Made by a program: the position numbers and the translations under genes. This document shows, in pieces, positions 48,381 to 57,516 of a stretch of 64,000 nt of DNA. Source of the stretch: CBDCFV01 sp965203835 (GTDB lineage: Bacteria; Chloroflexota; Dehalococcoidia; Lucifugimonadales; UBA3495); NCBI GenBank assembly GCA_965203835.1, contig OZ241919.1, positions 2,666,001 through 2,730,000 of the forward strand, read 5' to 3'. Positions within the stretch are counted from its first letter, which is position 1, and the number at the start of each line of letters is the position of its first letter. The notes below the pieces were generated by a model. It was not told the DNA's origin. It did not search any database and saw only the letters and a program-made list of their open reading frames with translations.

Positions 48381-48456
48381 GCCGAGGTAGCTCAGGTGGT
48401 AGAGCACGGCACTGAAAATGCCGGTGTCGACAGTTCGACTCTGTCCCTCGGCACCA
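48381..48456 (+). tRNA. tRNA-Phe (GAA)
   Basis: Full cloverleaf: acceptor GCCGAGG/CCTCGGC, D-arm GCTC...GAGC, anticodon stem CGGCA/TGCCG with loop CTGAAAA (anticodon GAA), T-arm GACAG TTCGACT CTGTC. Discriminator A at 48453 followed by encoded CCA. A HEPN-like gene starts 37 bases downstream, so the tRNA may mark an integration hotspot. Confidence 0.96.
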
Positions 48457-48492
48457 TCACCTTCCCTTCCCCTGACCCACACGGAGAATTAT

Positions 48493-48876
48493 ATGACCAC
48501 GCCCAACCTTGAAGAAATATCCGACTATGCCTCCCAAGCCCGCGACTTCCTGGAAAAGAGCCGGGACTACCTAGACGCGGGCGACCTGCACCAAGCATCT
48601 GAAAAAGGCTGGGGCGCCGCGTCCCACATGCTGAAGGCCGCCGCTGTAGCCCAGGGTTGGGAGTATGCGAGACACAGCGATTTCTATCGCCTTCTGAACG
48701 AGTTGGCGCTGCAAACCAGCAACGACCGGATACTCGACTTCCGAGGCGCCGCTAACATTCTCCATGCCAACTTCTGCGAGCGCAAACGGAACTTGAACGG
48801 CGAGATTATCCGTAGGGACCTGGACAGAGTGGCGGAGTTGCTGGACCTGTTGGCTCCGCTAGCCGGGATGGGCTGA
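48493..48876 (+). CDS. HEPN/PaREP1-like helical protein
   Basis: 127 residues from the ATG 7-8 bases after GGAG. The core HQASEKGWGAASHMLKAAAV and NILHANFCERKRNLNGEIIR match the gene at 28416 and the fragment at 55296. No membrane segment. Located directly after tRNA-Phe and before a VapBC-like pair. Role unknown. Confidence 0.72.
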   Translation: MTTPNLEEISDYASQARDFLEKSRDYLDAGDLHQASEKGWGAASHMLKAAAVAQGWEYARHSDFYRLLNELALQTSNDRILDFRGAANILHANFCERKRNLNGEIIRRDLDRVAELLDLLAPLAGMG

Positions 48877-48934
48877 TGACAACTCGCCTTGGGCGGCTTT
48901 CGGGGGACACAACAAGCGGGATCTACCGTCACGA

Positions 48935-49333
48935 CTACCCCCTGGCGTCCAGCCGGTCCAGGTTGCCGCTCCAAGCGAGGATGCGGGCGTCCGAGGTCAG
49001 GAGCAGGTGGCCTCTCAGGGCAGTGGCGACGATGATGCGGTCGGCAGGGTCGGCGTGAAAGTTCGGTAGATTGTTGGCGCGGATTCCTATCTCGCCGTCA
49101 ATAGGTATTTCAACCAAGCCCTGCTCTAACAATCCAGCACGCCAAGCGCCGATGTCACGGAGCAAGACCATCCGGCCTTTGTCGTGCAACATGGCGATTT
49201 CCCAGAAGGTCATCGCAGACACACCGGCATCACCTTGTCCTAACGCCCGTTCAATGGTTTCCTGGGCCCGCCTCCCCAATCGCCGGTCGCCAAATCGGCT
49301 CCAGACCAGGGCTTGAGTGTCGAGCAAGAGCAC
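48935..49333 (-). CDS. PIN-domain toxin, VapC-like
   Basis: 132 residues. PIN acidic residues Asp5 (LLLDTQ), Glu45 (FWEIAML), Asp95 and Asp98 (DPADRIIVATA) form the Mg-dependent RNase site. Starts with GTG overlapping the antitoxin stop by one base (TAGTG). Expected to cleave RNA when free of its antitoxin. Confidence 0.9.
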   Translation of the reverse strand: MLLLDTQALVWSRFGDRRLGRRAQETIERALGQGDAGVSAMTFWEIAMLHDKGRMVLLRDIGAWRAGLLEQGLVEIPIDGEIGIRANNLPNFHADPADRIIVATALRGHLLLTSDARILAWSGNLDRLDARG

Positions 49334-49608
49334 TACTTGCCGTCCAACAGGCCCTGCTCCGCTTCCCAGACCACATCAAGGGGCTCATCGAGGTCTCCAA
49401 GAATCTGGATAATTTCCCGGTCTACGCCGAACCAAGTCCCGGGCTTTTGACGGTAAGGGACCAGCCTCGCTGTCGGGCGGCCGTTCTTGGTGATGACGAT
49501 CTCTTCACCGGTTTCCGCTACCTCGTCCATCAGCTTCAGGCACTTGGCCTTGAACTCCGACGCTTTGATAGTCCGCGGCGCATTGGACTTGCTTGGTCCG
49601 GTTGCCAT
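49333..49608 (-). CDS. Phd/YefM-type antitoxin
   Basis: 91 residues from the ATG just after GGGGTGG. The N-terminal Phd/YefM fold is clear (IKASEFKAKCLKLMDEVAE, IVITKNGRPTARLVPY). The acidic C-terminal tail would wrap the toxin. It binds DNA and neutralises the VapC-like partner. Confidence 0.88.
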   Translation of the reverse strand: MATGPSKSNAPRTIKASEFKAKCLKLMDEVAETGEEIVITKNGRPTARLVPYRQKPGTWFGVDREIIQILGDLDEPLDVVWEAEQGLLDGK

Positions 49609-49625
49609 GTTCCACCCCTTCGGCG

Positions 49626-50702
49626 CTAGATGAGACAGGCCACGGAAAGCTCGCTGCAAGTGTCCCGGATGTACTGGACGACTTCGTGGTGGAAGGGAAT
49701 GCCTTCAACTCGGCGGATATCCTCCACCTCCGCTTCGGGATGGCCTGCAACCAGCACGCTGTCATGCCCGGGGGCGGGCTTGGTGTTCTTCATCATTTGC
49801 AGCCATTCATCCATGGTCTGCTTGAACTCGTCGGCGTCGGTGAAAGCGTCGATGCTGTAGGCCGCTACGTAATGGCCGAAGTTGGGCCTGCCGGGCACGG
49901 CCCCGTAGCCCATGCCGGTGAGGACGCCGGCCAGGATGTCCACCACGCAGGACAGGCCATAGCCTTTGTGGGAACCCAACTCCCTGGTGCTGCCCAAGGG
50001 CAACAGCATGTAGGAATCGGGCGGGTCTATCTCCTCCATGATGGGGGTGCCCTCTCCATCAGCCAGCCACCCGGCTTCCAGCTTGGCGCCCAACCGGCGG
50101 GCGATGCCTATCTTGTTGGCGGCCACGGTGCTGGTGGCGGCATCGAACACGAAAGGAGGCTCGTTCTTGGCCGGGACGGCCACGGCGATAGGGTTGGTGC
50201 CCAGCCGTGGTTCCGCGCCGAATGTGGGAAGCACAGAAGGCGGGCAACTGGTCATGCAGACGCCGATCATGTCGTGCTCCAGCGCCATCATGGCGTGGTA
50301 CGACGCCATCCCCAGGTGTCGGCCGTTGCCGATGGTGACCATGCCCAAGCCGACCGCCTTGGCTTTTTCTATGGCTATGTTCATTGCCTTGGGAGTAATG
50401 ATGGTGCCGAGGCCCCTGTCGGAGTCGATGGTGGCGGTGCTGGGCGACTCGCGCACAACCTTCCAGTCAGGACGGGGATTTATCTGCCCGCTCTGGTAGC
50501 CGGTGACGTAGCTGCGCAGCATGTTGGAAACGCCGTGGGTGTCCACTCCTCTCAGGTCGGCTTGGACCAAAACATCGGCGCCCAACCGGGCGTCGTCCGT
50601 CGGGACTCCCAGCTTCTCAAATATGCCCGCGACGGTCCCCATCAGGTCGTCGCCTTTCACAAACGTCGCTTCTTCCCGGTCGACTCGAAACTGCTCTAGC
50701 AC
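49626..50702 (-). CDS. Ldh2/YlbC-family malate/L-lactate-type dehydrogenase
   Basis: 358 residues from GTG with AGGAG 7 bases before. Family blocks: GVDTHGVSNM (catalytic His), IGNGRHLGMASYH, FGAEPRLGTNPIAVAVP, GSTRELGSHKGYGL. NAD(P)-dependent reduction or oxidation of 2-hydroxy acids; exact substrate (malate, lactate, ureidoglycolate, sulfolactate) not readable. Stop is 17 bases before the antitoxin start. Confidence 0.92.
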   Translation of the reverse strand: MLEQFRVDREEATFVKGDDLMGTVAGIFEKLGVPTDDARLGADVLVQADLRGVDTHGVSNMLRSYVTGYQSGQINPRPDWKVVRESPSTATIDSDRGLGTIITPKAMNIAIEKAKAVGLGMVTIGNGRHLGMASYHAMMALEHDMIGVCMTSCPPSVLPTFGAEPRLGTNPIAVAVPAKNEPPFVFDAATSTVAANKIGIARRLGAKLEAGWLADGEGTPIMEEIDPPDSYMLLPLGSTRELGSHKGYGLSCVVDILAGVLTGMGYGAVPGRPNFGHYVAAYSIDAFTDADEFKQTMDEWLQMMKNTKPAPGHDSVLVAGHPEAEVEDIRRVEGIPFHHEVVQYIRDTCSELSVACLI

Positions 50703-50910
50703 TCCATTACTCCTTCAAACGCACTGGTACGATGATTTCCAACCCGCTGCCGACGCCGCACTGGACCGCAATTTTCGGGTGAAGGCAGTATAGCATTGGG
50801 CAACTGGCCGGGCCACAGACGATGCTATAATCCCCAAACAGCCGGGTAACGACGGCAACCGACCGCGTTTGCTGCCGAGATTCCGTAGTTGGGATAGAGG
50901 GGTACCGACC

Positions 50911-52011
50911 GTGCAGAAAGACCAAGCCCTGGATTTTCTGGCCCGTTTGGGTGGACAGCCGGCCATCGCCTTTTACGAGGACGGTGTGGCCTCGGTGGTA
51001 ACGGCCATCCTGTCTGAAGCGCAACTCCCCTTCCGAGTCGACGAGTTCGGGAACATCATAGTTCGCATTCCCGGACAAAGGCCGGATGTTACGCCCTTGG
51101 CGTTGATGGCCCACATGGACCACCCGGGGTTCGAAGCGGTGGATTTTCAAGGCGATTACTTGGTAGGGGTTGCGTTGGGCGGGGTGCCTGCGTCCAGCTT
51201 CAACGCCGGAGTCCCGCTGAGCGTGGTGCTGCGGGACGGCGAACGGCTGCGGGCGCAGACGGCGGGGCGTCTTGGGGACGACAGCGACCGCCGGGTGTTG
51301 ATTGAACTGGAAGAGCCGCGGGAGCTGGAACTGCCCCTTCCGGTTGTATTCGATCTGCCGGACTTCCAGATTAACGGGGACTTCTTGACGATGCGGGCCG
51401 CCGACGACCTGGCGGGCTGCGGCAGCATACTGACAACGCTGGTCGCATTGGGGGACCATCCTGCGCAAGGGGACGTTTACGGCGTCTTCACCCGCGCGGA
51501 GGAAGTGGGCCTTATAGGGGCCCGGTTGCTGGCGGAGGCGGGGACCCTGCCGCCGGAAACCTTGGTGGTGTCGGCGGAGTCCAGCCGAACGCTGCCGGGA
51601 GCGGAGCAGGGAGCAGGGCCGGTGATACGGGTAGGGGACGCGGGGTACACCTTCGACGTCGAAGCCGAGTCGGCGCTGGTCCGGGCCAGAGAGACCCTGC
51701 AACAACGCGAGGGCGGGTTCAAGGCACAACGCCAGTTGATGAGCGGCGGCGTCTGCGAGGCCAGCGCGTTCGCGCTGTACGGCTACCACACCACCGGCAT
51801 CGCCTTTCCGCTGGGGAATTACCACAACGGCGCCCCCGACGGAGGGATAGAGGCGGAGTTCATCCACGTAGACGACTACATCGGCGGCGTGGAGTTGATG
51901 CTGGAAGCAGCCTACCGAGTGGACGACCGGGCCAACTCCAGCTTCCGCCAGCGGTTGAGGCAGATTCCCGAAGACTACCGGCAACGGCTCAGGGATACCG
52001 CCGGTGCGTAG
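50911..52011 (+). CDS. M42-family metallopeptidase
   Basis: 366 residues from GTG, 9 bases after GAGGGG; a TTG at 50869 is an alternative. M42/M20 metal ligands: His in LMAHMDHPGF, Asp in RAADDLAGCGS, Glu pair in TRAEEVGLIG, His in GNYHNGAPDGG. Usually tetrahedral aminopeptidases that trim peptides in the cytoplasm. Confidence 0.88.
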   Translation: MQKDQALDFLARLGGQPAIAFYEDGVASVVTAILSEAQLPFRVDEFGNIIVRIPGQRPDVTPLALMAHMDHPGFEAVDFQGDYLVGVALGGVPASSFNAGVPLSVVLRDGERLRAQTAGRLGDDSDRRVLIELEEPRELELPLPVVFDLPDFQINGDFLTMRAADDLAGCGSILTTLVALGDHPAQGDVYGVFTRAEEVGLIGARLLAEAGTLPPETLVVSAESSRTLPGAEQGAGPVIRVGDAGYTFDVEAESALVRARETLQQREGGFKAQRQLMSGGVCEASAFALYGYHTTGIAFPLGNYHNGAPDGGIEAEFIHVDDYIGGVELMLEAAYRVDDRANSSFRQRLRQIPEDYRQRLRDTAGA

Positions 52012-52047
52012 GCAAGGGACCGGTCGAAAACGGAAACCGAATGAACT

Positions 52048-53220
52048 ATGTTTGAAGGCATCTACGAAATAGAGAAGGATGGCATTCTGCCCGCGAGATG
52101 GCTGAGGGCCGCTGTTCAAGAGGACATAATCAACAGCGACTACAGGATTCCGGAGCAGAATTACCAACCGGCAAGCCTGGATCTGAGGCTGGGCGAGAAG
52201 GCGTACATCCTCCAGTGCAGCTTTTTGCCTTATGCATCAGCCGTGGAAACGAAGTTGCCCGAACTTACCATCGGCGAGATCGACATCCGGGACGGGGCCA
52301 TACTGGAAAAAAACCGTCCGTACCTGATCCCCCTTCTTGAGGGTCTCGATTTACCCCAAGGCGTCCGCGCCAGGACAAATCCCAAGAGTTCCACGGGAAG
52401 GCTGGACATTTTCACCAGGGTCATAACGGACTACAGCGACCGTTTCGACGACATCGCCACTGGCTACGAAGGGCGCATGTACCTGGAGGTGTTTTCCAGA
52501 TCATTCACCGTTAAGGTACAGACCAGGTTGTCGTTGAACCAGATTCGCTTGTTCAAGGGAGCCTCCGGGTGTGGACCGGGCGAATTGCTGCGGGTTCACG
52601 AGCAGAGCCCCATAATATTCCCGGAAGCCGGACAACATGAGCAATGGCCGAGTATAAACGCGGACAACACGATCGGCCTCAGCATCAATTTGCCGGACAC
52701 GCCCCACGCCATCGGTTACCGGGCCAGGAAAAACAGCACGCTCCTCGATCTTTCACGGGTCAACCACTACCACCCAAGGGACTTCTGGGAGCCGGTCTTC
52801 GCGGACAGGGACCGCCGCCTGATACTGGAACCGGAAGAATTCTACCTGCTGTCCTCCACCGAAAGCGTGAGCATCCCTCCTGAATTTGCCGCCGAGATGA
52901 CCGCGTATGAGACCTCGACCGGAGAACTCCGCACCCACTACGCGGGGTTTTTCGACCCCGGATTCGGGTTCGGCGAGGACGGCAGGTTGGGAGGAGTCCA
53001 ACCCGTGCTGGAAATCCGGGCGCACGACGTCCCGTTTATGATCGGGCCGGGGCAAAAGGTCTGTACTCTCACCTTCGAGCACATGCTCGAACCGCCTCAG
53101 CAGTGGTATGGCCCCAAGGTGGGTTCATCGTACCAGGAGGCGGGCCGGATGCTCAGCAAACATTTCTCGCCGAACGTCCAGACCCACCAGTTGAAGATGT
53201 TCGAGGGCTGGGACTGCTGA
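52048..53220 (+). CDS. Two-domain dCTP deaminase family protein
   Basis: 390 residues, about twice a normal Dcd. First half: YQPASLDLRLGEKAY, TNPKSSTGRLDIFTRV, GRMYLEVFSRSF, SLNQIRLF, with the Ser, Arg, Glu and Gln positions of the deaminase site. Second half: ADNTIGLSINLPD, THYAGFFDPGFGF, PVLEIRAHDVPFMI, a second trimer-type beta fold. Matches the fused dCTP deaminase family (DCD_N plus C-terminal repeat). Would make dUTP for dTMP supply, consistent with tmk elsewhere in the window. Confidence 0.85.
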   Translation: MFEGIYEIEKDGILPARWLRAAVQEDIINSDYRIPEQNYQPASLDLRLGEKAYILQCSFLPYASAVETKLPELTIGEIDIRDGAILEKNRPYLIPLLEGLDLPQGVRARTNPKSSTGRLDIFTRVITDYSDRFDDIATGYEGRMYLEVFSRSFTVKVQTRLSLNQIRLFKGASGCGPGELLRVHEQSPIIFPEAGQHEQWPSINADNTIGLSINLPDTPHAIGYRARKNSTLLDLSRVNHYHPRDFWEPVFADRDRRLILEPEEFYLLSSTESVSIPPEFAAEMTAYETSTGELRTHYAGFFDPGFGFGEDGRLGGVQPVLEIRAHDVPFMIGPGQKVCTLTFEHMLEPPQQWYGPKVGSSYQEAGRMLSKHFSPNVQTHQLKMFEGWDC

Positions 53221-53226
53221 ACCGGC

Positions 53227-54261
53227 CTACGCCCCCACTACCCGCACACGGTGGTTGTTGCTGTCGGCGATGTACAGGTTGCCCTGCCGGTCTATGCAGC
53301 AGCCGTGGGGGCGGTCCATACCCGCATCGGTGGCGACGCCGCCGTCCCCCTCGCCACCCAGATGACCTCCGGCGATGGTGGTGACGATGCCGGTTGAGGC
53401 GTCGATGCGGCGGATGGCGTGGTTCTCGGTGTCCACTACTACGATGTTGTCGTTCCCGTCGCAGCGGATGGCCTTGGGCGCTCCCCAAGTCGCGGTCAGC
53501 GCGGGGCCGCCGTCGCCGTCGTAACCCCGCTCGCCGGTGCCGGCCAGGGTTGACATGACACCGTTGGCGTCCACCTTCCGTACCCCGTTGCCTTCCCGCT
53601 CGGCAATGTAGGTGTTCCCTTTGCCGTCCATGCACACGGCGCGGGCGCCCAGGATGCTGGCGTTTATGGCGGGGCCGCCGTCGCCGCCGCGCACCTTCTC
53701 CCCGTTGCCAGCAAAGGTAGTGATGACGCCCGACGCCAAGTCCAGCCGCCGGATGCGCTGGTCCTGGATGTCCGCAATCAGCAGACCGCCGCTCCCGTCG
53801 AGGAAGCAGTCGTTGGGTTCCCGCAGTTGGGCTTGGTTGCCCGGCCCGCCGTCACCGCCGTAACCTGGCTCCCCGGTGCCAGCCACAGTGGTGATTATGC
53901 CGGTAGCCGCGTCAACCTTCCTGACGACGGCGTTCAGCCGGTCGACAATGTAAATGTCCCCGTTGCCGTCGATTTCCAGGGAGTAAGGTTCGTTGAAAGT
54001 GGCCTGGGTCGCGGGGCCGCCGTCGCCAGAATAGCCGACTGTGCCCGTTCCGGCAACGGTGGTGATGACGCCGGTGTCCCTGTCGACGCGGCGGACGCAG
54101 TGGTTGGGCGCCTCGGCCACATACAGGTTGCCCTGCCGGTCGAAGGCGCACATGAAAGGCTCCCGAAGCAAGGCTTGGGTTGCGAGGCCACCGTCGCCGG
54201 AGTAGCCGGCCTCGCCGGTGCCGGCGATGGTCTGAATGATGTTTGGTTGGTAGGTTGGCAT
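53227..54261 (-). CDS. NHL-repeat beta-propeller protein
   Basis: 344 residues from the ATG 10 bases after GGGAGG. Six repeats of about 56 residues, each with a loop like AGTGxxGYSGDGGPA, then a strand like GNLYVADxxNHxVRRVD. A six-bladed propeller. No signal peptide at the chosen start, although longer in-frame starts exist. NHL proteins serve as binding scaffolds or lyases; nothing more specific can be said. Confidence 0.85.
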   Translation of the reverse strand: MPTYQPNIIQTIAGTGEAGYSGDGGLATQALLREPFMCAFDRQGNLYVAEAPNHCVRRVDRDTGVITTVAGTGTVGYSGDGGPATQATFNEPYSLEIDGNGDIYIVDRLNAVVRKVDAATGIITTVAGTGEPGYGGDGGPGNQAQLREPNDCFLDGSGGLLIADIQDQRIRRLDLASGVITTFAGNGEKVRGGDGGPAINASILGARAVCMDGKGNTYIAEREGNGVRKVDANGVMSTLAGTGERGYDGDGGPALTATWGAPKAIRCDGNDNIVVVDTENHAIRRIDASTGIVTTIAGGHLGGEGDGGVATDAGMDRPHGCCIDRQGNLYIADSNNHRVRVVGA

Positions 54262-54367
54262 GGTGTTAGTTCCTCCCATTCCGAACGGCCTCCAATTCTG
54301 AGGAGACCCATAAATAACAAGGAAATGGTTATTCGGTGAAGAAATGCAATCGGCCATGTCCCTACTA

Positions 54368-54676
54368 TCACAAAATCAACGCCAATGGATCAGGGTCCAA
54401 GTATCTGAACAGAATGTCGGGGTTCTTCAGGCAGTTTTCCTTAGCGAATTCCCGAGCCTCGATAAGGGTATCTGTGGCGACCAGAAACCCCTCCCGTCCC
54501 ATTACGACCCACTTGTGAGGATACTTCCGGACCAACCTATTCCGCTCATGGTCCATCCGCTCAAGGACTTGCTGATAATCAGACATCGCCTTGAGAATGG
54601 CCTCCTCTCCGCCCATACACTCGATTATCTGCTCCGCATCGTATTGGTCAGGCAGAGCCTGACTGTCGTGGGTCAA
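54368..54676 (-). CDS. Small DUF5678-like protein
   Basis: 102 residues from TTG, 6 bases after AGGAGG; a longer open frame to 54769 lacks a site. C-terminal half (HKWVVMGREGFLVATDTLIE, FRYLDPDPLAL) resembles the DUF5678 family. It diverges from a retropepsin-like gene; such pairs recur in bacteria and archaea, although the role is unknown. Confidence 0.65.
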   Translation of the reverse strand: MTHDSQALPDQYDAEQIIECMGGEEAILKAMSDYQQVLERMDHERNRLVRKYPHKWVVMGREGFLVATDTLIEAREFAKENCLKNPDILFRYLDPDPLALIL

Positions 54677-54860
54677 AACCAGCCTCCTTGGCTTGCCGCA
54701 CCCTGCAGGGCGCCTGCTATATGTTCCTATGTCTGGGGGTATTCTAATGCCGACATGAAAACCCTGCAAAGCTGCAAATCAGCGTTGTATCATCGGCTGT
54801 AATTGCAATGGCTGAGACAGCCGGAGCGGTCAAGAGACCTACGGCGGTAAAGGACCAATA

Positions 54861-55220
54861 ATGAGCACGTTTACGATGCCGATTGGCGTGGGGAACATAG
54901 ACAGCCGGGAATTCGTCTACGTCGATGCCCTGGTGGATACAGGCGCCACCTACTCCATGTTTCCCCGGGACTTCTTGGAGGATATTCAGGTAGAGCCGTC
55001 GTGGATGGTTGATTTCAAGCTGGCGGATGGGTCACAGATTGCACGGTGGGTTGGGCCGGCCTACCTGCAATTGCTGGACAGGGAGATGCCGTGCGCCATG
55101 GTATTTGGCGACCCTGGCGTTTTCCTGATAGGCGCCACCGCGTTGGAGATATTCGGGCTTGCAGCCGACCCGGTAAACAAATGCTTGGTCCCGATTGTTG
55201 TGAATGGTCGGCCGTTTTAA
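54861..55220 (+). CDS. Retropepsin-like aspartic protease
   Basis: 119 residues, one lobe. ALVDTGATYSMFP (Asp26-Thr-Gly) is the catalytic motif, and GDPGVFLIGATALEIFGL is the second conserved block. The enzyme must dimerise to be active. AAGGA lies 7 bases before ATG. Opposes the DUF5678-like gene across a 184-base gap. Confidence 0.85.
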   Translation: MSTFTMPIGVGNIDSREFVYVDALVDTGATYSMFPRDFLEDIQVEPSWMVDFKLADGSQIARWVGPAYLQLLDREMPCAMVFGDPGVFLIGATALEIFGLAADPVNKCLVPIVVNGRPF

Positions 55221-55295
55221 GGGGCCTACTATCACAGGAATGCTGATTCATCAAAGATTTATGCCAAAGGCGGTGCGTATTGGGAAAACTCCCCT

Positions 55296-55600
55296 TTATC
55301 CCCGCGTCAGCCGACGCCAGCGGTTGCGCTGGTCAGTGGTTTCGGGGGTGAAGGATGAAGGCGGCGGGACGGTCCGGATGCGCTCCAGTTCGGGCAGCAG
55401 CTTCTTCACGTCGTCCAAGTAGATTCCGATGGTGTCCGACGACAGCCAGTTTTCATAGAAATTGACGTGCAGAGCTTGGGCCAATCCGAACATGGAAACC
55501 AAGTCCGGCCGGACCTGCTCGTCAGCTACCTGCTGGACGATGTCAACTATCAGGCCGCGTACTTGTTTGATTCCTGGTTGTTGGAATCCATGCTTTTGCT
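55296..55600 (-). pseudogene. HEPN/PaREP1-like gene fragment
   Basis: The 3' portion reads IVDIVQQVADEQVRPDLVSM, ALHVNFYENWLSSDTIG and ends PPSSFTPETT...RRLTRG, aligning with the second half of the proteins at 28416 and 48493. The first half (ASEKxWGAA core) is missing, and upstream frames shift within about 60 bases. A decayed third family copy next to the deacetylase gene. The surrounding 55221-55618 has no other gene. Confidence 0.7.
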
Positions 55601-55618
55601 TTCGTCCACCAAACTGCC

Positions 55619-56494
55619 TTACTGCCCCCTGCCAACCTCTCCGTTGTACCAGTCCAGAATTTCGCTCCCAGTCATGAACACCACGCCCTGGAACTGGCGG
55701 ATGTACTCCCAGATCTGGTTGTAGTACTTGATGCGGTAGGGGACGCCGGTGATGTATGGGTGGGTGGAGACGGCCATGACGCGGGCGCTTTCGGCGCCCT
55801 CTTCGTACAGGGTGTCGAACTGGTCCTTGGCCCGCTCGAATATCTCCGGGGCGCGGTGGTGCTGGACCAGATAGATGGGAATGTCATTAAGCTCGACGGT
55901 GTAGGGGATGGACGTGAGAGTGCCGCTCTTGACCTTCATGCGATAGGGTTGGTCGTCGTTGCACCAGTCGCAGACGTACTCGATGCCCTCCTCGACCAGG
56001 ATGTCGGGAGTGTCGAAGGTCTCAGCCAAGCCCGGGCCCATCCAGCCGCGGGGCGCGACGCCGGAGAAGTCCTTGATGGTGTCTATGGTGCGGCGGATGA
56101 CGGAGCGCTCGTCCTCCTCTACGTTCAGGACGCGCTGGACGTAGCCGTGGGCCAGCATTTCCCAGCCGGACTTGAGGCTTTCCTGCACCAAGTAGGGGTA
56201 GGTCTCGCACACCGAGGCGTTGAGGCTGACGGTGGCGCGGATGCCGTGGCGGTCCAACACCCGCTTCATCCGCCAGAAGCCGGCGCGCATCCCGTAGTCG
56301 TACCACGCGTAGTTGGGGACGTCGGGTATCACACTACGGCCTTGGGGCACGGGCAGAACGGTGCGGGCCATGGGCTCGTTGATGTCCCACTCCTCCACGT
56401 TGATGATGGGCCACACCACAATGCGGGCGTTGTCGGGCAGCTTGAGCGGGGGTCGGTCGAAGATGTTGGAGTAGTCCGAGCGAGGGTTAGGCAT
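55619..56494 (-). CDS. Polysaccharide deacetylase/allantoinase-like (NodB/PuuE fold)
   Basis: 291 residues with AAGGAG 5 bases before ATG. The fold is recognisable by NAWYDYGMRAGFWRMK-type text, VLDRHGIRATVSLNASVCE, GWEMLAHGYVQ (metal His), GWMGPGLAET and VSTHPYITGVPYR. PuuE-like members act on amide rings or N-acetyl groups; substrate unresolved. Cytoplasmic, since no signal peptide is present. Confidence 0.88.
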   Translation of the reverse strand: MPNPRSDYSNIFDRPPLKLPDNARIVVWPIINVEEWDINEPMARTVLPVPQGRSVIPDVPNYAWYDYGMRAGFWRMKRVLDRHGIRATVSLNASVCETYPYLVQESLKSGWEMLAHGYVQRVLNVEEDERSVIRRTIDTIKDFSGVAPRGWMGPGLAETFDTPDILVEEGIEYVCDWCNDDQPYRMKVKSGTLTSIPYTVELNDIPIYLVQHHRAPEIFERAKDQFDTLYEEGAESARVMAVSTHPYITGVPYRIKYYNQIWEYIRQFQGVVFMTGSEILDWYNGEVGRGQ

Positions 56495-56514
56495 GATTGC
56501 TCCTTGGGTCTGTG

Positions 56515-57438
56515 TCAGGTTAAGTCGGCTTTCCAGAAAAGCCCTTCCGGCGCGATACCGGCAAACAGGTCGGGGTGCATGGCTTCGGCCAAGCCTTCCA
56601 TCACGTCGATGACCCTGGGGCCGTGGCGGCTGGGGACGCGGCCATCGAACAGGAACACTTGGTCCTTCCGCACCGCTGGCAGGGTGTCGTATCCGGGTTG
56701 GTTCTCAAGCCAGGAGACCGATTCCGCCGCCACCCGCTCCGGCCCGAAAGCGCAGGGCATCATCATGATGTAGTCGGGGCGATAGTCGAGGACTTCCTGC
56801 CAAGCTATCTCCCGGGACTTGCCCCACTTTATCGCAAGGCCCTCTTCGCCACCGGCGAGTTCCACCAGTTCCGGCACCCACTGACCGGTGTTGCGGAGGG
56901 GGTCCAGCCAGTCGATGCAGAAGACCTTCGGGCGGGCAGAATCGCCGGGCAGTGCCTCCGTCACCCTTTTCACCCGGTGTTTAAGTTCCCGCACCAAGTC
57001 GGAAGCGCGGTCCGGCACGTTGGCCGCCTTTCCGATGTTCTTGATGTTGTTGAAGATGTCCTCCAGCCCGGCGGGCCGGACGGTAACGAAGGCCGGTTCG
57101 TAGTCCAGGGCCTTGGCGGCGGTCTCGTAGACGGAGCCGCTGGAAATGGCACAGACCTCGCATATCTCCTGGGTCAGGATGACGTCGGGGCGCAACTGGC
57201 GAAGCAGGTCTTCGTCGATCCAGTAGAGGGGGTTGGTGTTAGCCCGGGCCTGCTGTATGATGGAGTCGATCTCGACGCTGCTCAGGTGGCGGATCTGGCG
57301 GATGCTCCGGCTGACCACCGGCTTGTTGCTGGCGTCATCCGGGTAGTCGCAGGTGTGAGACACGCCCACCAGTTGGTCGCCAAGCCCTAGGGCGTAGACC
57401 ATTTCGGTGGCGCTGGGAAGCAACGAGACTATGCGCAT
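56515..57438 (-). CDS. Cobalamin/iron-type ABC binding protein without signal peptide
   Basis: 307 residues. BtuF/FecB fold: MRIVSLLPSATEMVYALGLG, VGVSHTCDYPDDA, PDVILTQEICEVCAI, a long central helix, then RPDYIMMMPCAFG. No export signal, and no permease or ATPase next to it. Relatives of this kind are annotated cobalamin-binding. 20 bases upstream of the deacetylase gene on the same strand. Confidence 0.85.
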   Translation of the reverse strand: MRIVSLLPSATEMVYALGLGDQLVGVSHTCDYPDDASNKPVVSRSIRQIRHLSSVEIDSIIQQARANTNPLYWIDEDLLRQLRPDVILTQEICEVCAISSGSVYETAAKALDYEPAFVTVRPAGLEDIFNNIKNIGKAANVPDRASDLVRELKHRVKRVTEALPGDSARPKVFCIDWLDPLRNTGQWVPELVELAGGEEGLAIKWGKSREIAWQEVLDYRPDYIMMMPCAFGPERVAAESVSWLENQPGYDTLPAVRKDQVFLFDGRVPSRHGPRVIDVMEGLAEAMHPDLFAGIAPEGLFWKADLT

Positions 57439-57516
57439 TCCGACTCCTGGCGGCCAAGGTTGTGCGCTGGTGCAGCACTATTATAACTGTATAATTCACG
57501 GAAGGGCCTGACTCGA

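Noticed and set aside
50707..52167. 486-codon minus-strand frame opposite the M42 peptidase
   Set aside because: The plus-strand M42 metal ligands and start signals are convincing; this is a shadow.
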